64,000 nt of DNA from Poa pratensis (Eukaryota; Streptophyta; Magnoliopsida; Poales; Poaceae): positions 124,181,818 to 124,245,817 of the forward strand of contig CAMZMU010000063.1 in NCBI GenBank assembly GCA_947311845.1. Direction: 5' to 3'. The position numbers and the translations under genes are program-made. Of this stretch, positions 58,701-64,000 are shown in pieces (within the stretch, counting starts at the first letter, position 1; each line of letters begins with the position of its first letter). The notes under the pieces were generated by a model that was not told where the DNA came from, ran no database searches, and saw only the letters and a list, made by a program, of their open reading frames with translations.

Positions 58701-60949
58701 TTAATTGTTTGAGACATCAGGATACGCTTTCCTTTCTGTGCCCAAGTAGTTCTTCAAAAGTTTCATCTCCCAGCCTAACCCCTCGGCCACTCTGTATATC
58801 TCTTGTGTGAGCGGATGCGTCGTGTCATCCGACGAGAACTTGTGCAAATGTATGAACTCGGTGCCGGCGCCAAAGTCGACCCAACTGAAACCAATCTCCT
58901 TCCTCACGCCCCTCTCCCGCATCTGCCTTCTCACCTTCGCCACGCCTCCCCAGATCCCCTTCTCAGCATAGATGTTTGACAGCAGCACGTAGGCGCCAGA
59001 CTCCGCTGGCTCCGTCTCCGTCAGGATGTCGGCGACCCTCTCGGCGATGCTCGTGTTGCCATGGATCCGGCAGGCTCCAAGCGAGCTCTGTAGAGCCGAG
59101 ATGCTTGGACCGGATGGCATCTGCATCATGAGCTCTTCCGCCTGCTCCAGCCTCCCCGCTCGACCTAACATGTCGACGACGCAAGCGTAGTGCTCCGGCC
59201 ACGCCTCGATGCGGTGCTCGGCGGCCATCGAGTCGAAGATCTCCTTGCCAGTGTCGACCGCCCCTCTGTAGCGGCAGGCGGTGAGGACCGATAGGAGCAC
59301 GACGCCGTCTGGGCAACACCGGAGCGCACCATGTCGTCGAAGAGGCTCATCACGGCATCATAGCTCCCGTGCTTGGCGTTGGCCGAGATCATCGCCGTCC
59401 ACACGATGAGGCTTCGGTAGGCTGTCCCTTTGAACGCCTTCCGTGCTTCATCCAGGCTGCCACGCTTCGCGTACATGTCGATGAGGGTGCCGGAGACGTA
59501 CTCGCTGGCGCTGAGCCCGAGTTTCAGAGCCTGGCAGTGATACGTCTCGCCGTAAGCCATGGAGACCGTCTCGACGGCGGTGACCGCGCTGACGACGCTC
59601 GCAAACGTGGTCTCGTCGGGTCTCTGCAGGCGCTTGACCATCCACGAGAAGACCTCGAGAGCGTCGGTGCACTGCTCGTTCTGCGCGTAGCCCGAGATGA
59701 GAGCGTTCCAAGTGATGGTGTCCCGGCGAGGCATGAGGTCGAACACCGTCCGGGCATCATCCATGCGCCGCAGCTTCGCGTACATGGTGATGAGGCTGTT
59801 GGACGCGGCAGCCTTGTCGGAGACGCCGGTCTTGAGGCACACTGCGTGAAGCGTCTGCCCGTCCCGTGCCGGGCATCCTGCCGGCAGCGCAGATATGAGC
59901 GTCACGAAAGTGACCTCGTTCGGCGAAACGCCGTCGCGCCTTATGGCATTGAACAGCGTGACCGCGTCCGCTTCCCGGTCCATTGAAATGACCGTGGTCC
60001 ACGATATGACGTCGCGCTTGTCCATGGACTCCAGGACCTTCCGGCCGCAGCTGGGAGCGCCGCACTTGTAGTACATGGCGACGACCACATTGCCGACGGA
60101 GACGTGCCCGTTGACGCCCAGCTTCACCGCAAAGCCGTGGACTTGCCGGCCAAGAACCAGCTTCCCCTCGCCGCCGCATGCCGGGATGACGCTGCAGACG
60201 GATATCCGGTCAGGACGGACGGCGCCGTCCTTCAGCATCCGGAGGAACACCGCGATGACCTCCGCCGGGGAGTCGCCTTCCTGCGCGAGGGCGCAGATCA
60301 TCGCGTTCCAGGAGACGAGGTCCCTGGCCGGCATCTCCTCGAACGCCCTCCTGGCGGCGTCGAGGAGCCCTCCCTTGGAGTAGGCCGTGACGAGCGCGTT
60401 GCCGACGACCACGTCGGCGGCATAGAGCCCGGCCCGCGACGCCAGCGCGTGGAGCTGCCGCGCGAGGCCGAGGCCGTCCTGCCCGCGCCCGGCGGCGAGC
60501 GAGAGCGCGACGGTGAAGGTGACGGCGTCGGGCCGCACGTCGCCGGACCGGAGCATCCACGAGAGGAACGCGAGCCGCTCGTCTGGGTCCGGGAGCGCGG
60601 AGAGGATGGTGTTGTAGGAGCTGGTGTCCCGCGCCCGGGCGGTGTGGAATACCCTGGCGGCGGAGGGGAAAGAGCCGGTCTTGGCGTAGCGGGCGGCGAG
60701 GGAGTTGGAGACGAAGGCGAAGGCGTCGAGGCCCAAGGCGATGGCGAGCGCGTGGAGCGCCGGGAGGGCGGCCGGGCCGGACGAGGCCACGGCAGCCGAG
60801 AATGCAAAGGGGGAGGAGGAGACGGGGTGGCCTGCGCCCGGGCTGCTGCTTGGGCGGGGTATTCTGTTGAACATGTGGTGTGCGGCGAACGAGGAGAGCG
60901 TGGCGGCGGCGCTCGGGTGGCCGGGGATCGGCAGCCGCCGCAGCGGCAT
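58701..60949 (-). CDS. Pentatricopeptide repeat protein, PLS class with E domain
   Basis: Single exon starting with the ATG at 60949 (MPLRRLPIPGHPSAAATL, a possible mitochondrial presequence) and ending at 58701; about 750 residues. Tandem PPR units of P, L and S type are clear, for example VVVGNALVTAYSKGG, RDLVSWNAMICALAQEG, SNSLITMYAKLRRMDDA, RDTITWNALISGYAQ and VSGTLIDMYAKRGSLDEA. The C-terminus carries an E-type region with ESGAYVLLSNIYAEKGIW and GFSWVDFG, but no DYW deaminase domain. Such proteins bind specific organellar RNAs and usually recruit a deaminase in trans for C-to-U editing. The frame breaks once at about 59310-59313, where a C run (minus strand) is one base short; the downstream 199 residues continue the protein correctly. 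Confidence 0.85.
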
Positions 60950-61184
60950 CGATTGACAGAGAGAGTAGTCGGATTATCAAGTGCGCTGGGTGCCTGGGCG
61001 GGACGAACAGGTGGTGAGCGGCCACAGAGGAAACCGTGGCGAGTAACCTACATACAGCCGCCTCAGATTGGCAGAGAGAGTTAGTAAGATTAGAAAGTTG
61101 CAGCACCAACTTATTCAACCGCGCAGTCTTGGAAACCCCTTCCGCCCCACACCGCTCTCGGCCCAAAGCCTCCGGAGTTCAGCC
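60950..61184. promoter_or_regulatory. Divergent promoter interval
   Basis: 235 bp separate the PPR start (-) from the start of the small three-exon gene (+). Both leaders and promoters must fit here or overlap the neighbouring coding sequence. No strong TATA box is evident. Confidence 0.5.
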
Positions 61185-62146
61185 ATGGCGTGCGCGCTGC
61201 TGCCTGTAGGTGCGGTGGCGGAGGTGGCCCTCCCGTCTCCTCGTCGGACTGCGGACCTCTGCAAGGTACTTCGCCAACTACACACCTCCTTCTACCTGTT
61301 TCGTGGAGCAGGCGTTTCGTCGAACACGTTGTGGGCGCTTAGAGATTATTGAGATGAACTGATTTTATGCTTGCCTCGTTGCAGTAGATAAGCTTGCGAG
61401 GTAGGGTAACATATATTATTGCAGTATTTCAGAGCGCGCTGGTCTAATTTTTGTTCATCTCCCAACATTTTTTTACATTCCTTTTTTGTTGTTGAATTCA
61501 GTAATACTGAATCGTACTAGTGTTAATTTTGTATTACTGCACACGATAGATCTTTCCTGGCAATGTCATTCAGTGCAACCGAGTACTTGAATCATATATA
61601 TTATGGTTCACCGGTTAAACTCAAAGTGTTGCTGCAGCTTCCATTTTTTCTCAAGCACCTGAACCTGAACTTCTGAAAAAACTTTGCTCACAGGGACAGC
61701 CGAATCAAGCTAGGTGTATGATTAACCAGCTTCACTGGAAGCTGCCATTAACCGGTGAGTACTGCACCCCTTAAAATTGGCAACAATTTAAATGGCAGTA
61801 GGGAAGTTTTATTTGTTTTGCGAATGGCAGTAGGGAAGTTATAATTCTACGTTTGGTTTCATGCCATTTGTCCGAGATGTTAAAAGCAAATGAATACGTG
61901 ACTGCAGCTGCACAGTCCCACTGGTCCAGGAGCCTTGTTGGCTGCTGCACATTTCCAAGTTCGTCAGCAGAAGCAGCTACTTCAAGCAGATCTGCAGATG
62001 TTTCAAGTGGTCATACTGATGTATCCACGAGAGACTCCGTGGATGTTGTTCCGGTTGCGCCCATTGTCATCTCAGGCTATTGGATCGGTCCTGACATGGA
62101 TGACGGTTGTGGCCATATTCAAGCTATTCTGCAAAGGATTTCCTGA
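61185..62146 (+). CDS. Small three-exon gene, 126 residues, function unknown
   Basis: Exons 61185-61265, 61694-61754 and 61908-62146 join in frame (27 codons; 20 codons plus one base; two bases plus 79 codons including stop). Donors are gtactt and gtgagt; acceptors are ctcacag and gactgcag. The start is MACALLPVGAVAEVALPS and the end is GYWIGPDMDDGCGHIQAILQ. The ending looks conserved because a diverged copy of it survives at 63487-63575. The alanine-, serine- and arginine-containing N-terminus could be a plastid transit peptide. I recognise no domain. The divergent arrangement with the PPR gene may mean shared regulation. Confidence 0.6.
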
Positions 62147-62199
62147 TAATGTATGGTGGTAAACTAGGTGAGTGCATGTCATTTGATCTAGGCTCAGTC

Positions 62200-63068
62200 A
62201 GGGGCGGATCCAGGATTTAACCATGGCGGGGGCCGAACAAAACATTGACCGTAAACGCGTTTTTTTGCTGGGCACGCGATTCAGCATGAAAAAATAGTCT
62301 TACAAATATACCGAGGATATCAAATTGTAACAATATATGTTTTGCAATTGCAAAAAAAAGGGTAGAGTTGAAGGTCCAATCGGCTTACAAAATACTAATT
62401 TGCGATGTTTTTCCCTTGATGACAAGCAACTCTACTAATGGAAAATAATCAATAAACTGTTATGCCTAGCAAAAAAACCAGCAAGTAACAATTATTGGAT
62501 TCGATCAACTAGAACGTAGCAAGAGCGTACACATACAATAATACCTTGGATTCGGGCGGGGCGCGGAACGGCGGCAGGTGGTGGTCGTCGCCGACAATTT
62601 GTGAAATGCAAAGACGCGGGAATCGCTCTAATCACCTACCATTTGAATCCATGTGGTCATCAGGCCGTGTCCGGTGTTCTGGCGGCGGCGGCGATTGGAA
62701 CCATTGCGGCTGGGCAGCGGAGTCGCGAAGATTTATGACTCGATGTAGATGAAATCGTGCCGTCATGCGCCAAGGAGACGAAGTCCGATCGTGTACTGTA
62801 TACAATCCATCGATCGATCCCGTTTCCTAGGACCTATCCTACTACGTACGTGCTTTGGGCTTGGGCCATAAAATCAGCAGGCCACCAAATCTAGTCGCTG
62901 GGCTGTAGGCATTGTAATTTGTACAGAGTACTAATTAGCAGAGTATTAATTTACTGTATTTGCGGAGTAGTGTATGCATGGCCACTGCTGCATGTCCATG
63001 GGGGGTGCCGAACCATGGGGGGGGCCTGGCCACCGCTCGCCCCCCCCCCCCCCCTGGATCCGCCACTG
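62200..63068. mobile_element. Non-autonomous hAT-type element, 869 bp
   Basis: Terminal inverted repeats are caggggcggatccagg at the left and cctggatccgccactg at the right (one mismatch region). A perfect 8-bp TSD, GGCTCAGT, is at 62192-62199 and 63069-63076. An 8-bp TSD with CAG...CTG ends is typical of hAT elements. No transposase frame is present. A C run of about 16 lies near the right end (63040-63055). Confidence 0.8.
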
Positions 63069-63076
63069 GGCTCAGT

Positions 63077-63460
63077 CATCCAACTGAATCAGGGCCGTGT
63101 AATATTTCTTTTGGGATGGATTGACATGTGACTACAGGCAATCTAGTCTGCTGTTTGGTTTCATACTATACATCCATGATAGAGATTTCTAAGGAATATG
63201 AATACGACCCATCCGCTTTGGGCATTAGTGCAACAGAGTATGACATACTCTCATTTACGCAGGACTATCAAACTAGTATTGTGAATATATATTTAACTCA
63301 TGGCCTCCAAGCCTTCAATGATCCATGCCCGCTCTGTCTGACTAATGTGTCAGAATAATCTTGCCTTAGTTGGTGAGAGTCACTAAATGAGTTGGTGTGT
63401 TAGTTTGAGTTAGTTTCATACTTTACATTGTTGCTGTTTTTCTGATCACCAACTATAGTA
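63077..63460 (+). other. Sequence downstream of the small gene
   Basis: Originally contiguous with 62191, so probably 3' UTR or flank of the small gene. A 76-residue frame (63128-63358) has no domain and no splice support, so it is not called as a gene. Confidence 0.35.
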
Positions 63461-63486
63461 GGAAGTTAAGCTCGGATCCACCTCCT

Positions 63487-63690
63487 GAGAGACCCCGTGG
63501 ATGTTGCTTCCAGACATGGACGATGGCTCTGGCCACGTTCAGGCCATTCTGCAAAGAATTTCCTTATACTGCGTCGTGGTTAACTAGGCAAGTTTCATGG
63601 CATTGGAACATAACGTAGGTTCTATCATGCACTGAATTATGGTTGTAATGTTTCTTTTGAGATGGATTGGCATATGTGAGTGTGACAACT
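63487..63690 (+). pseudogene. Diverged partial copy of the small gene's 3' end
   Basis: 63487-63590 resembles the last part of exon 3 (62025-62160), sharing GTGGATGTTG, GACATGGA-GATGGCTCTGGCCA-type and TTCTGCAAAG words. It lacks about 35 bp of the middle (the segment coding for VAPIVISGYW). The likeness continues downstream (TGTAATGTTTCTTTTGAGATGG versus 63100-63121 in the original). The copy has no frame of its own. Confidence 0.6.
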
Positions 63691-64000
63691 ATGTTATCCT
63701 TTGTTATCCATGCCCCTGAAACAACATTTGTAAGGGAGACTGAATTGTGTCCTCGGACTAAAGCTCCGCGCTGTCCAAGAAATGGAGTCTGATATTCGAG
63801 AGGTGCCTCTCTAGCTGCACTCACGAATGCATTTTTACTGAAATGTATTTTTATCTAGTTTGGAATTGTGCGATTTTTTTACGAGTTTGGATTTAGGGCC
63901 ATTCTAGTAGAGAATTCTTTTTCTGAGATTTGATACATATGTAACTGAGTGCAGAGTATGAAGGAAGCCACTATGGAGATACTAAGGAAATTATTTAGCC
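63691..64000. other. Right edge, no feature recognised
   Basis: No frame or repeat could be supported. Confidence 0.4.

Noticed and set aside
60104..61084. 326-codon + strand open frame
   Set aside because: It is the reverse shadow of the GC-rich PPR gene; its protein is low-complexity with no domain.
63128..63358. 76-codon frame downstream of the small gene
   Set aside because: No domain, no splice support; it more likely lies in the 3' flank of the small gene.
1..64000. CRISPR arrays, bacterial operons, rRNA or tRNA genes
   Set aside because: None seen. The repeats are LTRs, a minisatellite and TSDs; the tRNA-like matches are 18-bp primer binding sites, not tRNA genes.

Overview
The window is nuclear DNA from a grass, most likely of the wheat/barley tribe (Triticeae). 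The basis is deep nesting of LTR retrotransposons, 1.4-1.6 kb LTRs that start TGATACGTC, tRNA-Asp-type primer sites, a Stowaway MITE, and intron-containing plant genes (a CW-type zinc-finger protein and a PPR protein). Nothing here is bacterial or viral-episomal.

Left two thirds (about 700-43965): one nested stack of transposable elements that can be read from the outside in by target-site duplications (TSDs). The oldest layer is a 5'-truncated LINE with a 15-bp TSD (698-712 and 43951-43965). Into its reverse-transcriptase region went a Tat-type Ty3/Gypsy element (1273-33404, TSD GAGAT). That element carries gag, protease, RT, two RNase H domains and integrase on the + strand. Downstream, on the opposite strand, it carries a long gene that appears to be spliced. 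The second exon of that antisense gene is split by a tandem array of a second LTR family lying on the minus strand (LTR-internal-LTR-internal-LTR, 9231-26948, single TSD GGTCT). The 3' LTR of the Tat element is split by a solo LTR of a third family (31681-33260, TSD GTTAT). Further along the LINE, a solo LTR of that same third family (34569-42774) contains a complete element of its own family (35510-42125, TSD GGGCA). Removing the inserts restores the LINE and antisense reading frames across the junctions, which supports the order of events.

Middle (43966-48290): mostly unassigned intergenic DNA. It holds a 751-bp GC-rich poly(A)-ended retroposed sequence with 14-bp TSDs and a 90-bp Stowaway-like MITE.

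Right (48290-64000): a gene island. A CW-type zinc-finger gene (+, 11 coding exons, 48558-57251) has a roughly 100-bp minisatellite in intron 1. It faces, tail to tail, an intronless E-class PPR gene (-, 58701-60949). The PPR gene shares a 235-bp divergent promoter interval with a small three-exon gene of unknown function (+, 61185-62146). An 869-bp hAT-type non-autonomous element sits just past that small gene, and a decayed copy of the small gene's 3' end lies about 1.4 kb downstream.

A caution runs through the window. Several otherwise well-kept frames (both array copies, the zinc-finger gene, the PPR gene, the antisense gene) are broken by single-base deficits, usually in short homopolymers. 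This looks more like consensus indel error than independent gene decay, although the older elements are also truly degraded. All boundaries, splice sites and family assignments come from reading the sequence by eye; no database search was possible.
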